From positions 1-64,000 of the forward strand of contig NZ_JAIUJS010000008.1 of assembly GCF_020166345.1 (NCBI RefSeq): a DNA stretch of 64,000 bases. Direction: 5' to 3'. How positions within the stretch are numbered: the stretch's first letter is position 1; every line of letters begins with the position of its first letter. The stretch comes from Winogradskyella vincentii. Lineage in GTDB: Bacteria > Bacteroidota > Bacteroidia > Flavobacteriales > Flavobacteriaceae. Shown here one piece after another: positions 53,307 to 62,973 of this stretch. The notes beneath the pieces were generated by a model. That model was not told the DNA's origin. It saw only the letters and a list, made by a program, of their open reading frames with translations, and made no database searches. A program made the translations under genes and the position numbers.

Positions 53307-53759
53307 ATGTCATTAATTAAATTTAACAATCGAAACCGATTATTCCCATGGAATAATACACAGCTAAAAGATTTTTTTAGCTCTGATGATTTCTTTTTTA
53401 ACGATAACTTTTTTGAAGAAGATTCTTTAATGCCGGCGATGAATGTAAAAGAGTTGGAAGGTGAGTTTGAAGTTGAGTTTGCAGCACCTGGATTTAAAAA
53501 GTCTGATTTTGAAGTTACATTAGAAGATAACATCCTTAATGTATCTGCGAAAAAGGAAATAGAAAAAGAAGAAGAAAAAGAAGACTACATGCGCAGGGAA
53601 TTTAGCTATAATGCATTTAAGCGCGCATTAAGACTGCCTGAAACTGTTGATAATATGGCAGATATCAAGGCAACTTATAACGAAGGTATATTAAAATTAA
53701 ATCTTCTTAAAAAAGAACCATCAAAAGAAACACCTAAAAAAGTAATAGAGGTTATTTAA
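53307..53759 (+). CDS. Hsp20/alpha-crystallin family small heat shock protein
   Basis: The ATG at 53307 (MSLIKFNNRN) gives 150 residues, the usual size. The frame is open from 53256, but the predicted promoter and initiation point lie downstream of that. The alpha-crystallin domain (about 45-135) shows FEVEFAAPGFKKSDFEVTLE and the closing YNEGILKLNLLKK; a short C-terminal tail (PKKVIEVI) provides the IxI/V-type oligomerisation motif. It holds unfolding proteins without ATP. A terminator follows directly. Confidence 0.94.
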   Translation: MSLIKFNNRNRLFPWNNTQLKDFFSSDDFFFNDNFFEEDSLMPAMNVKELEGEFEVEFAAPGFKKSDFEVTLEDNILNVSAKKEIEKEEEKEDYMRREFSYNAFKRALRLPETVDNMADIKATYNEGILKLNLLKKEPSKETPKKVIEVI

Positions 53760-53773
53760 AAATCAAGGATTTG

Positions 53774-53811
53774 AGCAGAGTGCATTTTTAGGTGTTGCAC
53801 TCTGCTTTTTT
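53774..53811 (+). terminator. Intrinsic terminator after hsp20
   Basis: An 11-bp perfect stem (53774-53784 with 53796-53806), 11-nt loop and T run. It ends only 14 bp before the next start codon. Confidence 0.85.
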
Positions 53812-53824
53812 ATACCATTATACC

Positions 53825-54268
53825 ATGAAAACAATACACACAAAAGCAAAACATACAGAGTGGCTTAGTGCTGAGGATATGCACGATGCTTCTAAAATAT
53901 GGATTTCAGAATTGAGTTTTTTTAAGGAGGAACAACTTTTCTTAGAAGACCTAATTAAATCGTATACTCTAAATTTAATTGACAACAATCATTTTGAAGA
54001 AAGTAAAAAAGTAATTGATAAACTCTCCATAGTGGTTAAGAATACACAAGTTTTATTGAATGCTGTTAATTCTCACGAAAATGGATTATCAATTATGGTT
54101 GATGGAATTGATCAGTTAGAAGAAGAGGCCACATATAGAAAAGAACACAGAAATTTAATTGAGCTGATAGGTGAATTTAAAAAGCGTTACCAAAAGATTA
54201 AGATGAGGCTTTTCACATTAATAAAACTTGTAATGAAGGAAAGCAAACAAAAAAGACTTTTGAAATAA
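53825..54268 (+). CDS. Helical cytosolic protein, hypothetical
   Basis: The ATG at 53825 (MKTIHTKAKHTEWLSAEDMH) gives 147 residues. The frame is open to 53792, but those codons lie within the hsp20 terminator hairpin. The protein is almost all alpha-helix (about 15-145), with charged amphipathic heptads suggesting a coiled-coil or four-helix bundle. I do not recognise a family. It sits between hsp20 and the VIT1-type gene and would be expressed by read-through of the hsp20 terminator. Confidence 0.6.
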   Translation: MKTIHTKAKHTEWLSAEDMHDASKIWISELSFFKEEQLFLEDLIKSYTLNLIDNNHFEESKKVIDKLSIVVKNTQVLLNAVNSHENGLSIMVDGIDQLEEEATYRKEHRNLIELIGEFKKRYQKIKMRLFTLIKLVMKESKQKRLLK

Positions 54269-54299
54269 TGCCATTTCTGTTTTTTATTAGTTCGGCCAT

Positions 54300-55031
54300 T
54301 TAAGAACCTACTATGATTGCCTCTAAAATGTCACCTACATAATAGGCAACGGTTGCGGCTATTGCACCAAGTATAAGCGTCTCAAACACACCTTTAATTT
54401 TACTGGTGTTGGTAATGTGTGTTTTTAAAAATCCTATTAAAATAAAAGCCATAGAAGTTAAAATGCTTGTCCAAAGAAATAGATGACCAGGGAATTCCCA
54501 AATTAAATCCCATACATATACTGTTAAGGGAATAATACCGACCAAAACAAATGCCAAATAAGTGGATAATCCAATTTTAAATGGTGTTTTACTTAATTGG
54601 ATCATGTCTATATTACTTTTTTTGAAATTTTTCATCCAGGTCTTCTTCTCTGTTACGATTTCCTCAACCATGCTTTCAATTGATTCTCCAGCAAAGCCAT
54701 TTTTAAGAAGAATTTTTTTGATTTTGTTTTTACCGTATTTGAGTTGATTCTGAGATGTTCTGCTATTTGTGTTTTCAATATTATTTTGGCTGTCCTTTAC
54801 TGATTTGGCAGATAAATAAGCGCCTACGGACATCGCGAACCCATCTGCGAGTAAATTTGCAAAACCAAGTATGATTATTACTGAATTACTCAGACCCGCA
54901 CCAACTGCACCAGAAACAACCGCAAATGTTGTAACGGCACCATCAATACCTCCATAAACAATCTCTCCAAGATATATTTGAAATGGATAAAGCCAATTAG
55001 TTGGTTCTATTATTGATTTTTGTTTTTTCAC
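54300..55031 (-). CDS. VIT1/CCC1 family metal transporter
   Basis: The GTG at 55031 gives 243 residues. The frame is open to a TTG at 55061, but the predicted transcription start lies near 55044, downstream of it. The protein has the VIT1 signature [20 protein letters not shown], five membrane helices and a cytosolic helical loop (about 100-150) between helices 2 and 3. Family members move Fe2+ or Mn2+ out of the cytosol or into compartments, limiting metal-driven oxidative damage. It is convergent with the preceding small protein. Confidence 0.86.
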   Translation of the reverse strand: MKKQKSIIEPTNWLYPFQIYLGEIVYGGIDGAVTTFAVVSGAVGAGLSNSVIIILGFANLLADGFAMSVGAYLSAKSVKDSQNNIENTNSRTSQNQLKYGKNKIKKILLKNGFAGESIESMVEEIVTEKKTWMKNFKKSNIDMIQLSKTPFKIGLSTYLAFVLVGIIPLTVYVWDLIWEFPGHLFLWTSILTSMAFILIGFLKTHITNTSKIKGVFETLILGAIAATVAYYVGDILEAIIVGS

Positions 55032-55048
55032 ACCATATAAGATAAGAT

Positions 55049-55091
55049 TAAAATTAGACAACAGACATATGATAACCTATGATAATAATCA
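55049..55091 (-). promoter_or_regulatory. TGA-N6-TCA activator promoter of the VIT1-type gene
   Basis: Palindrome TGATAATAATCA (55080-55091). On the minus strand the -7 element TAATTTTA occupies 55056-55049, 36.5 bp from the centre. The leader to the GTG at 55031 would be about 13 bp. Confidence 0.75.
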
Positions 55092-55283
55092 TTCTTTATA
55101 TTTCATTTTATGCAATTAAAAATGGTCGTATTAAAATACATTCCCTTATAATAAATAATAAAAAAGTATCATAAATTAAATAGATTACCACTACAAATAT
55201 TCTAAAAACCCTTATAATTGCTTATATTTAAACCTTAACAAACCAAAACACAAATGTTGTGGTAGTTTCTATGGATTATTCAA

Positions 55284-58088
55284 ATGGTCATTCTTAGAAA
55301 AATACTTTGTTTATCTTTTGTTTTACTTGTTACCTTCCTTCAGTCTCAAGAAATTCCTCCAATAAATATTTTTACACCACAAGATTATGGAGCTGAAGAT
55401 CAGAATTGGTCAATCACACAGAATGACAAAAACTTTATTTATGTAGCTAATAATGTTGGTCTGTTAGAATACAATGGTGCTTCTTGGCAGATGTATAAAT
55501 CACCAAATGATATGATTCTCAGAACTGTAAAAAGTGTTGGAGATCTTATTTACACAGGTGGATATATGGATTTTGGTTATTGGCAAAGAAATGAATTTGG
55601 AGAGTTGTTGTATTCATCCTTAGTCAAGGAAATAGGATTTGATATACTGGAAGATGAGGAGATTTGGGGAATTATTGCTGTAGAAGATTTTGTTCTTTTT
55701 CAGTCTTTTGAAAGAATATATATCTACAGTACAAAGGATAAATCTTTTAGAATTATAAATTCTGACAATAGAATCAATAAAATCTTCGTAGTAAATGGTA
55801 TAGTCTTTTTTCAAAAGCGAGGAGAGGGATTATTTAAATTAGAGAATGGTAAGGAATCTAAATTTTTAGACTCTGAAGATATTAATGGTGTTGAAATAAT
55901 TAATATGTTCAGTTTTGAAGATGACTTATTGCTTATAACCAAGGAAAGAGGTTTTTATAAGGTTAAGGATGAGAATCTCGAAAAATGGTCCATTAATGCT
56001 GACAACTTAATATTAAATGAAAGTATTTATAGTGGTATTAGGCTTAAAGACGGCAGTTTTGTTTTGGGCACAATTTCCAACGGTATAATTAATATTGATG
56101 CCAACGGAAATTTATTATTTTCTATTAACCAAGAAATTGGCTTGAGTAATAATACTGTTCTATCAATTAATGAGGATTCCAGCGGTAATGTATGGCTTGG
56201 ATTGGATAATGGTATTAACGTAATTAATTTGAATTCACCATACCGAGTTTTTCAGGACAAGTTGGGTATTTTGGGTACTGTTTATGTTTCAAGAAAAATT
56301 GGAAATACACTCTATCTAGGTACAAATCAAGGCCTATTTTATAAAGAACTCAATACAAATGACGGTTTTACTTTCATTAAAGGAACAAACGGTCAGGTTT
56401 GGAGCTTAAAAGTTATAGACGGCACACTTTTTTGCGGTCATGATAAAGGGACTTTTATTATAGTAGATAATCGTTCAACCCTAATTTCGGACGAAATGGG
56501 GACTTGGAATATCAAACAGATTGAGAATAATCCAAATTTGATAATTACCGGTAATTATAAGGGTCTTCATATTTTAGAAAAGACAAGTACAGGATGGAGA
56601 AAAAGAAATAAAATTCAAGGTTTTGATATATCAAGTAGATATTTAGAATTTGCATCACCTACAGAGATTTTGGTTAGCCATGAGTACAAAGGCATATATA
56701 GGTTAATTCTTGATGAAGAATACAGGAATGTGATTAAATCATCACAATTTTCAAAATTTATGGGATCCAAGTCTGGTATTGCACAATACGACAATGATAT
56801 TTTGTATTGCAATCAAGATGGAGTTTTTAAATATGACAAAGTTGGTTCAACTTTTAATAGAGACAGTTTGTTTAGCTCTGTTTTGAGTGGTGATAAATAT
56901 CTTTCCGGAAAACTAATTTATAATCGCGATGATAAGAGACTTTGGGGTTTTCCTAAGAATGAGATTGTTTATATCGAACCTGGAAAACTTTCTTCGATTC
57001 CCGAAATAGAAGCAGTGCCTATTCCTAGTGAAATTAGAAAGGGCAAACCTGGCTACGATAATCTGCTGTATTTGGATAATAAAAGATATTTAATTGGGAC
57101 AACTGTTGGGTATTTAGTTATAGATTTAGCCAAATTTAAAAATGAAGAGAAAGAGATATTCCTTAATGGTGTAACGTATAACTCAAACCATAATGAATCT
57201 GTATCATTAGCAACTAATGTTGCTTCAAACTTAAAACCTAGAGAGAATAACTTACACTTTAAATATAGTGTAGCAAGTTATAACGCATTATCAACGAATA
57301 AGTATCAATATAGGTTATTGGGTAGGTATGATCAATGGAGTGAATGGTCTTCTAGCCCAGAGGTTGTATTTGAGAATCTTCCTCATGGTGAGTACACTTT
57401 TGAAGCTAGAGCAATAACAGATGGAGTAACCTCTAAGAATAAAATCAGTTATAATTTTTCCATTGAAAAGCCATGGTATATTAAACCATTAGCACTAATT
57501 ATTTATGCACTTTTAGCTATAGTGTCTATATACCTTATTCATTATCTCAATAAGAGATATTACAAAAAGCAAAAAGAGACTTTACTTAGGAAAAAGGCAC
57601 AAGAACTTGAACTAGAGCAATTAGAAAACCAAAGGCAATTAATTCAATTTAAGAATAAGAATCTTCAATTGGATATTGAAAATAAGAACAGGGAATTGGG
57701 CATGGCGACAATGAACCTTGTTAAACGTAATGAATTGCTTAATAACATTAAAGAAGAATTGACTAGAGCCAATTCTATTGATGAAATTAAAAGTGTAATA
57801 AAGGTTATTAACTCAAGTTTAAACAGCACTGGAGACTGGAAACTCTTTGAAGAAGCTTTTAATAATGTTGATAAAGACTTTATGAAGAGAATTAAAATAT
57901 TACATCCCGCAATTACACCAAATGATTTAAGACTATGTGCCTATTTAAGATTGAACTTGTCATCTAAAGAAATAGCACCACTATTAAATATATCTCACAA
58001 AAGTGTAGAGGTAAAGCGTTATCGTTTACGTAAAAAAATGGGCTTAGAACACGATCAAAGCCTTTCTAATTACATTATTGAATTGTAG
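55284..58088 (+). CDS. Membrane-spanning transcription regulator: periplasmic propeller, Y_Y_Y and LuxR-type HTH
   Basis: This 934-residue protein has a signal peptide (about 1-22) and periplasmic two-component-regulator-type propeller repeats (about 30-640). A Y_Y_Y domain (about 650-730) follows, with one membrane helix (about 734-755), a cytosolic coiled coil (about 760-835) and a C-terminal LuxR-type HTH (about 875-930; LSSKEIAPLLNISHKSVEVKR). It resembles hybrid two-component glycan sensors but lacks kinase and receiver domains, so ligand binding must be passed to the HTH directly. It lies 236 bp upstream of susC and probably controls that locus. Confidence 0.88.
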   Translation: MVILRKILCLSFVLLVTFLQSQEIPPINIFTPQDYGAEDQNWSITQNDKNFIYVANNVGLLEYNGASWQMYKSPNDMILRTVKSVGDLIYTGGYMDFGYWQRNEFGELLYSSLVKEIGFDILEDEEIWGIIAVEDFVLFQSFERIYIYSTKDKSFRIINSDNRINKIFVVNGIVFFQKRGEGLFKLENGKESKFLDSEDINGVEIINMFSFEDDLLLITKERGFYKVKDENLEKWSINADNLILNESIYSGIRLKDGSFVLGTISNGIINIDANGNLLFSINQEIGLSNNTVLSINEDSSGNVWLGLDNGINVINLNSPYRVFQDKLGILGTVYVSRKIGNTLYLGTNQGLFYKELNTNDGFTFIKGTNGQVWSLKVIDGTLFCGHDKGTFIIVDNRSTLISDEMGTWNIKQIENNPNLIITGNYKGLHILEKTSTGWRKRNKIQGFDISSRYLEFASPTEILVSHEYKGIYRLILDEEYRNVIKSSQFSKFMGSKSGIAQYDNDILYCNQDGVFKYDKVGSTFNRDSLFSSVLSGDKYLSGKLIYNRDDKRLWGFPKNEIVYIEPGKLSSIPEIEAVPIPSEIRKGKPGYDNLLYLDNKRYLIGTTVGYLVIDLAKFKNEEKEIFLNGVTYNSNHNESVSLATNVASNLKPRENNLHFKYSVASYNALSTNKYQYRLLGRYDQWSEWSSSPEVVFENLPHGEYTFEARAITDGVTSKNKISYNFSIEKPWYIKPLALIIYALLAIVSIYLIHYLNKRYYKKQKETLLRKKAQELELEQLENQRQLIQFKNKNLQLDIENKNRELGMATMNLVKRNELLNNIKEELTRANSIDEIKSVIKVINSSLNSTGDWKLFEEAFNNVDKDFMKRIKILHPAITPNDLRLCAYLRLNLSSKEIAPLLNISHKSVEVKRYRLRKKMGLEHDQSLSNYIIEL

Positions 58089-58093
58089 CTCGC

Positions 58094-58134
58094 CTATACA
58101 TTGATAAAAATTACCTATACATTAACTATACATT
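58094..58134 (+). repeat. Three phased CTATACATT repeats upstream of susC
   Basis: Identical 9-mers at 58094-58102, 58115-58123 and 58126-58134. Start-to-start distances are 21 and 11 bp, about two turns and one turn of the helix. A related inverted copy (TTGTATAG, 58260-58267) lies nearer to susC. A candidate operator for the neighbouring LuxR-HTH regulator. Confidence 0.55.
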
Positions 58135-58324
58135 AGTGTTAAAACAAGGATTTTAAGGGATTTATGTTAATTAATTACTAAATTAATGAATCCTTATTTT
58201 ATGGGCTAAATATTGAATTTACAGTAAAAATAGGCCTAAAATTTTGCCTTGTATACTTATTGTATAGCCAATAATTAATGATTTTTTAACAACTTGTTTT
58301 AAGTTGCAGTAAATCAAAATAACT

Positions 58325-61300
58325 ATGCGCAATCAATTTTTAACTTTAATTGTTATGCTAATGACAGGTTTAATCGCTGGACAAAACATTAGTATTTCAG
58401 GAACAGTTACAGAAGCCTCCTCAGGCCAACCCTTACCAGGAGTAAATGTTATTATCAAAAACACCGCAAAAGGTGCTTCTACCGATTTTGACGGAAAATT
58501 TACTCTCGATGATGTTCCTCTAAACTCCATTATCGTTATTTCTTACATCGGGTATCAAACTCAAGAAATTACGGTGGTAAATGAACAACCGTTAACAATT
58601 CAACTTCAAGAAGATGCTGAGGCATTAAGTGAAGTTGTAGTTATTGGTTATGGGACACAAAAAAAGAAAGAAGTCACAGGTGCAGTTAGTGTACTAGACT
58701 CCAAAGCAATAGAAAAGCTTAATCCAGTGAGGGTTGAGCAAGCAATACAAGGTCAAGTAGCAGGTGTCAATATTACATCGAATTCTGGTTCTCCAGGTAG
58801 TGGTCTCAATATTCGAATTAGAGGTATTACTACAAATGGTAATAATGCACCATTAATTTTGGTAGATGGAAATAGAATAACTGATTTGTCTGTTTTAAAT
58901 CCAAATGATATTAAAACAATAAACGTATTAAAGGATGCTACTGCAGGTATATATGGTGTACAAGCAGCAAACGGTGTTATATTAATTACTACTAAATCTG
59001 GTAGAACTAATTCGGAATTAAAATTTCAATTAGATACCTACTCGGGCTTTCAGGTAACCAGTAAAAAAATGGACTTGTTAAACTCCAGAGATTTTGCAAT
59101 TTATGTTAATGACGCTGCGGATGATACGGAGTTTTTTGTTTATCCGAGTAGCGGTACAGATTGGCAAGATGAAGTTTTTGAAGCTGCGCCAATTTCAGAT
59201 ATCAGTTTAAATGTTAGTGGTGGAACTGAGAAATCGGCATTTTCAGCTGGTGTTTCTTATTTAAATCAAGATGGTATTGTTGGTGGAGATAAGAATAAAT
59301 ATGAAAGATTGACTGGAAGAATAAATTTTCAATATGACATTTTAGATAATTTGAAATTAACGGCTAATACTTTATTAACTAAGTCGGAAAAAAATAACCT
59401 AGCAGAAGGTGGCATAGGGGCAGTATTATATAATGCTGTTAATATAAATCCAACAATGCCTGTTCGAGACGAAAATGGTGTTTTTGCATTGGCAAATGAT
59501 ATCACACAAATTGAGATTATTAATCCAGTTGCTCAAATAGCAGATACCTATAATACAAGTAAGGTAGAGCGATACAGTGGTGTGTTAGGATTAGACTACA
59601 CATTTTGGGAAAACTTTACTGTTACTTCAAGATTTCAAGGAAACCATGCCAACGTTCGTGATGATATTTTTAGACCAGAAGTATATTATGGTGGTGGTAA
59701 ATCAGCAAATACGGTTAGCTCATTAGCAGCATTAGAAGATGAAATTGTTTTCAATGAAGTTGTTGATTTTGGTTCTGATTTCACTGATTTTACTTGGGAT
59801 AATTTAATAACATATACCAACACTTTCGATGATAAACACGATTTAACAGTTTTATTAGGAACGTCCTTATATAGAACAAAAGGTCGTTTTTATGGTGATG
59901 TTGGTCGTACTGAGATGGGAACAAATGAGCCTGGGCAATCAATTTATGATGATGGAATGGAAAGACAACCACGTTTTACAGAAGCACAATTAGAAAATGG
60001 TGCTGATTGGTTTGATTCGCGTCTTTCTTCGCTTTTTACCAGAATACAGTACAGTTATAAAGGTAAATATTTACTTTCTGCAGTGATAAGAAGAGACGTG
60101 TCCTCACAATTTTCTTCGCAAGATAATAACAACGTAGGGTACTTCCCATCTGGATCTATAGGTTGGAATATTTCTGATGAAGACTTTATGCAAGAAGTTA
60201 ACTGGATTAATAGTTTAAAATTAAGAGCAAGTTATGGTGTAATAGGAAATGACCGTATACCTAATTTTGCCTTCGTTACTAGATTAGACGGTCAAGCTAC
60301 AATTGATGTTGGTTCTGACGATCTATTATTCGGATTAGCACCAGGTAGACCAGGTAATCCAGATTTAAAATGGGAAGAGCAGGAAACAGCAAATGTTGGT
60401 TTAGACTTACGTTTTTGGGATAATAAAATTAATATAACTGCTGATGCCTACAGAAAACAAACAAAGGATTTATTATTAACTCCTCAAGCTTCAGGTATTA
60501 CTGGTGTTGGTGCACCTGCTACAGGACCTTCAGTAGTTAATGCAGGTACAGTTCGTAATACAGGATTGGAGTTTGCAATAGGATATAGCGAAAACTTTTC
60601 AGATGATTTCAACTTTAATTTGAATTTCAATTTTACAACTATAGACAATGAGGTAATTTCTCTTAACGGAAGAACAACTCCTGTAGGTGGTGAATACGGT
60701 GTAGGAATAAACCAAACCGGAATTACTAGAATGGTACCAGGTCTTCCACTTGGTCATTATTATGGTTACGAAACTGATGGTATTTACCAAACACAAGCTC
60801 AAATAGACGCATTAAATGCTTCTGCACCTTCTGGTACATATAGTACAATTGGAGATGTAGCACCTGGTGATTTAATATTTGTTGATACAAATGGTGATGG
60901 CGAAATCACAGCAGAAGACAGAACCAATATAGGTGATCCGATACCTGATGTTACTTTTGGTCTAAATATTGGTTTTTCTTACAAAAACATAGATTTTAGT
61001 GCTAATGCCTTTGCATCAATTGGCAATGATATGATTAGAGACTATGAGCGTAAAGATTTATACGCTAATAGAGGTACTTATATGTTAGAAAGATGGCAAG
61101 GTACAGGTACAAGTAATTCTGTGCCAAGAGCTGTTTCTGGTGCAAATGTAAATACTGATGTATTTAATGATTTTCATGTTGAAGACGCATCATTTTTGCG
61201 TTTACAAAATGTACAAATTGGTTATACATTTGGAGAGAAATTGGTTAACTCATTAGGAGTGAACAGTTTCAGAGTATATGTGTCAGGTAATAATTTATTT

Positions 61301-61426
61301 ACAATATCTGATTATTTTGGGTTTGACCCATCTGCAAATACAGGTGCTCCTCTTGGAGGTGGAATTGATAAAGGGTTCTACCCAGTTGCTGCATCTTATC
61401 TTTTAGGAATTAATTTAAACTTTTAA
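58325..61426 (+). CDS. SusC/RagA family TonB-linked outer membrane transporter
   Basis: This 1033-residue transporter has a signal peptide (about 1-19), a carboxypeptidase-regulatory-like domain (about 22-100; ISGTVTEASSGQPLPGVNV), the SusC signature VVVIGYGTQKKKEVTGAV, a plug (about 115-230) and a 22-strand TonB-dependent barrel ending in a terminal Phe. With its SusD partner (6 bp downstream) it imports oligosaccharides using TonB energy. The glycan is not identifiable from this gene alone. Confidence 0.95.
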   Translation: MRNQFLTLIVMLMTGLIAGQNISISGTVTEASSGQPLPGVNVIIKNTAKGASTDFDGKFTLDDVPLNSIIVISYIGYQTQEITVVNEQPLTIQLQEDAEALSEVVVIGYGTQKKKEVTGAVSVLDSKAIEKLNPVRVEQAIQGQVAGVNITSNSGSPGSGLNIRIRGITTNGNNAPLILVDGNRITDLSVLNPNDIKTINVLKDATAGIYGVQAANGVILITTKSGRTNSELKFQLDTYSGFQVTSKKMDLLNSRDFAIYVNDAADDTEFFVYPSSGTDWQDEVFEAAPISDISLNVSGGTEKSAFSAGVSYLNQDGIVGGDKNKYERLTGRINFQYDILDNLKLTANTLLTKSEKNNLAEGGIGAVLYNAVNINPTMPVRDENGVFALANDITQIEIINPVAQIADTYNTSKVERYSGVLGLDYTFWENFTVTSRFQGNHANVRDDIFRPEVYYGGGKSANTVSSLAALEDEIVFNEVVDFGSDFTDFTWDNLITYTNTFDDKHDLTVLLGTSLYRTKGRFYGDVGRTEMGTNEPGQSIYDDGMERQPRFTEAQLENGADWFDSRLSSLFTRIQYSYKGKYLLSAVIRRDVSSQFSSQDNNNVGYFPSGSIGWNISDEDFMQEVNWINSLKLRASYGVIGNDRIPNFAFVTRLDGQATIDVGSDDLLFGLAPGRPGNPDLKWEEQETANVGLDLRFWDNKINITADAYRKQTKDLLLTPQASGITGVGAPATGPSVVNAGTVRNTGLEFAIGYSENFSDDFNFNLNFNFTTIDNEVISLNGRTTPVGGEYGVGINQTGITRMVPGLPLGHYYGYETDGIYQTQAQIDALNASAPSGTYSTIGDVAPGDLIFVDTNGDGEITAEDRTNIGDPIPDVTFGLNIGFSYKNIDFSANAFASIGNDMIRDYERKDLYANRGTYMLERWQGTGTSNSVPRAVSGANVNTDVFNDFHVEDASFLRLQNVQIGYTFGEKLVNSLGVNSFRVYVSGNNLFTISDYFGFDPSANTGAPLGGGIDKGFYPVAASYLLGINLNF

Positions 61427-61432
61427 TTTGTT

Positions 61433-62944
61433 ATGAAAAGAACGTTAATAATTTTATTTGGTCTCACTTTATTCTATGTCGTAGGATGTAGTGATGACTT
61501 TGTTGAAGTAGAACCGGATGGTTTCAATGACACTGATTTTTTTAATAATCAGCAAGAATATGAAAGTGCTTTGATTGGTGCATATGATATGCTACAGTCT
61601 ACATTTTGGAATGTCCTTACTGGTATTGTAGCCTCACCTGATTATGCTGCGGGAGGTGATGCATTTAATTACGACCAGGCTACATTGCAAAACATTAATT
61701 TAATGATCCATACGCCTGCTGATGAAAATCAGTTGAGAAGCATTTGGGGCCTTATGTATGCTGGGATAAATAGAGCTAATTTTATTTTAGAATTTGAGGA
61801 TAAAACTGATTTTTCTGGAAAAGAAGAGATTATTGCTGAGACTTATTTTTTAAGAGCATATTACACTTTTGAACTAGTAAAATACTTTGGTAATGTGCCA
61901 CTTAAACTTGAAGAGCGCAACGGTGTAATGAGAATTGCAAATGAGCGTATTTTTCCGGAAGAAGAGTTTGGTTTAGAAAGGGTGGCAGATATTGCGACTG
62001 CATATAGTTTAATTGAAGAAGACTTAAAAGAAGCTATTCCTAATTTACCAGTTACTCAAGATTTTCCATATGAGGCAACTAAGAGTGCTGCTCAAGCACT
62101 ATTAGGCAAAGTATATTTATATCATGGTACATTTGATCAATCTAAATTCGCTGATGCTGCATCCGAGTTAAACGAAGTTATTTCTAGTAACCAATATTCA
62201 TTAACAACAGGTGATAATTATATGATGCTTTTTGAAGGTGAAGGAGAGAACAGTTCTGAAGCTGTTTTTGAAATTCAGTATACTGGTATAGAAGCTGCAG
62301 GTTGGGGATGTATAGAATGTAGTCAAGGAACTTATTTTCCACAATTCTGTGGTCCTCGTTCTCCATATAATAATTCAGAGTTTTCTTCAGGTTGGGGCTT
62401 TTGTTTACCATCACTAGAATTATATGACTTATTTGAAGATGGTGATGCTAGGCGCGATGTAACATTTTTTGACTTAAGAGATGATCAAGATAGTTATTCT
62501 CAAAGTAGAGATGATACTGGCTTATTCAACAGAAAGTATATGCCACGCAAGGCTGCGGACGGAGTCGGTGCTGATCCCTTAAATTATTCCCAAAATTACA
62601 GGTCAATAAGATATGCGGATGTTTTATTGATGGCTGCAGAGGCTGAAGCGCAAAGTGGAGGTGCTAATGCTGAAAATTATTTAAATGAAGTAAGAGCAAG
62701 AGCTTATGGAGATAATAGTCATGACTTTGATACTTCTGAAGGTACGCTTTTAGAGGCGATTTATACAGAAAGAAGAAAAGAATTAGGAGGTGAAGGACAT
62801 GGATTCTTTGATTTAGTTAGAACAGGAAGAGCCGCTTCTACAATTGAAGGGTTTACACCAAATAAAAATGAAGTATTTCCAATACCTTTAATTGAACTTC
62901 AATTAGCCAATGCAGAAGAGCGTTGGGGAAATCCAGGATATTAA
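61433..62944 (+). CDS. SusD/RagB family nutrient-binding lipoprotein
   Basis: This 503-residue lipoprotein has a signal with lipobox VVGC (cysteine at residue 19), the N-terminal SusD pattern (DFVEVEPDGFNDTDFFNNQQEYE), TPR-like helices and the C-terminal ERRKELGGEGHGFFDLVRTG motif. It forms the lid over SusC and captures glycan at the surface. It is co-transcribed with SusC (6-bp gap). Confidence 0.95.
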   Translation: MKRTLIILFGLTLFYVVGCSDDFVEVEPDGFNDTDFFNNQQEYESALIGAYDMLQSTFWNVLTGIVASPDYAAGGDAFNYDQATLQNINLMIHTPADENQLRSIWGLMYAGINRANFILEFEDKTDFSGKEEIIAETYFLRAYYTFELVKYFGNVPLKLEERNGVMRIANERIFPEEEFGLERVADIATAYSLIEEDLKEAIPNLPVTQDFPYEATKSAAQALLGKVYLYHGTFDQSKFADAASELNEVISSNQYSLTTGDNYMMLFEGEGENSSEAVFEIQYTGIEAAGWGCIECSQGTYFPQFCGPRSPYNNSEFSSGWGFCLPSLELYDLFEDGDARRDVTFFDLRDDQDSYSQSRDDTGLFNRKYMPRKAADGVGADPLNYSQNYRSIRYADVLLMAAEAEAQSGGANAENYLNEVRARAYGDNSHDFDTSEGTLLEAIYTERRKELGGEGHGFFDLVRTGRAASTIEGFTPNKNEVFPIPLIELQLANAEERWGNPGY

Positions 62945-62973
62945 AAATAGTAAAATAATAAAATAGATTAAAA

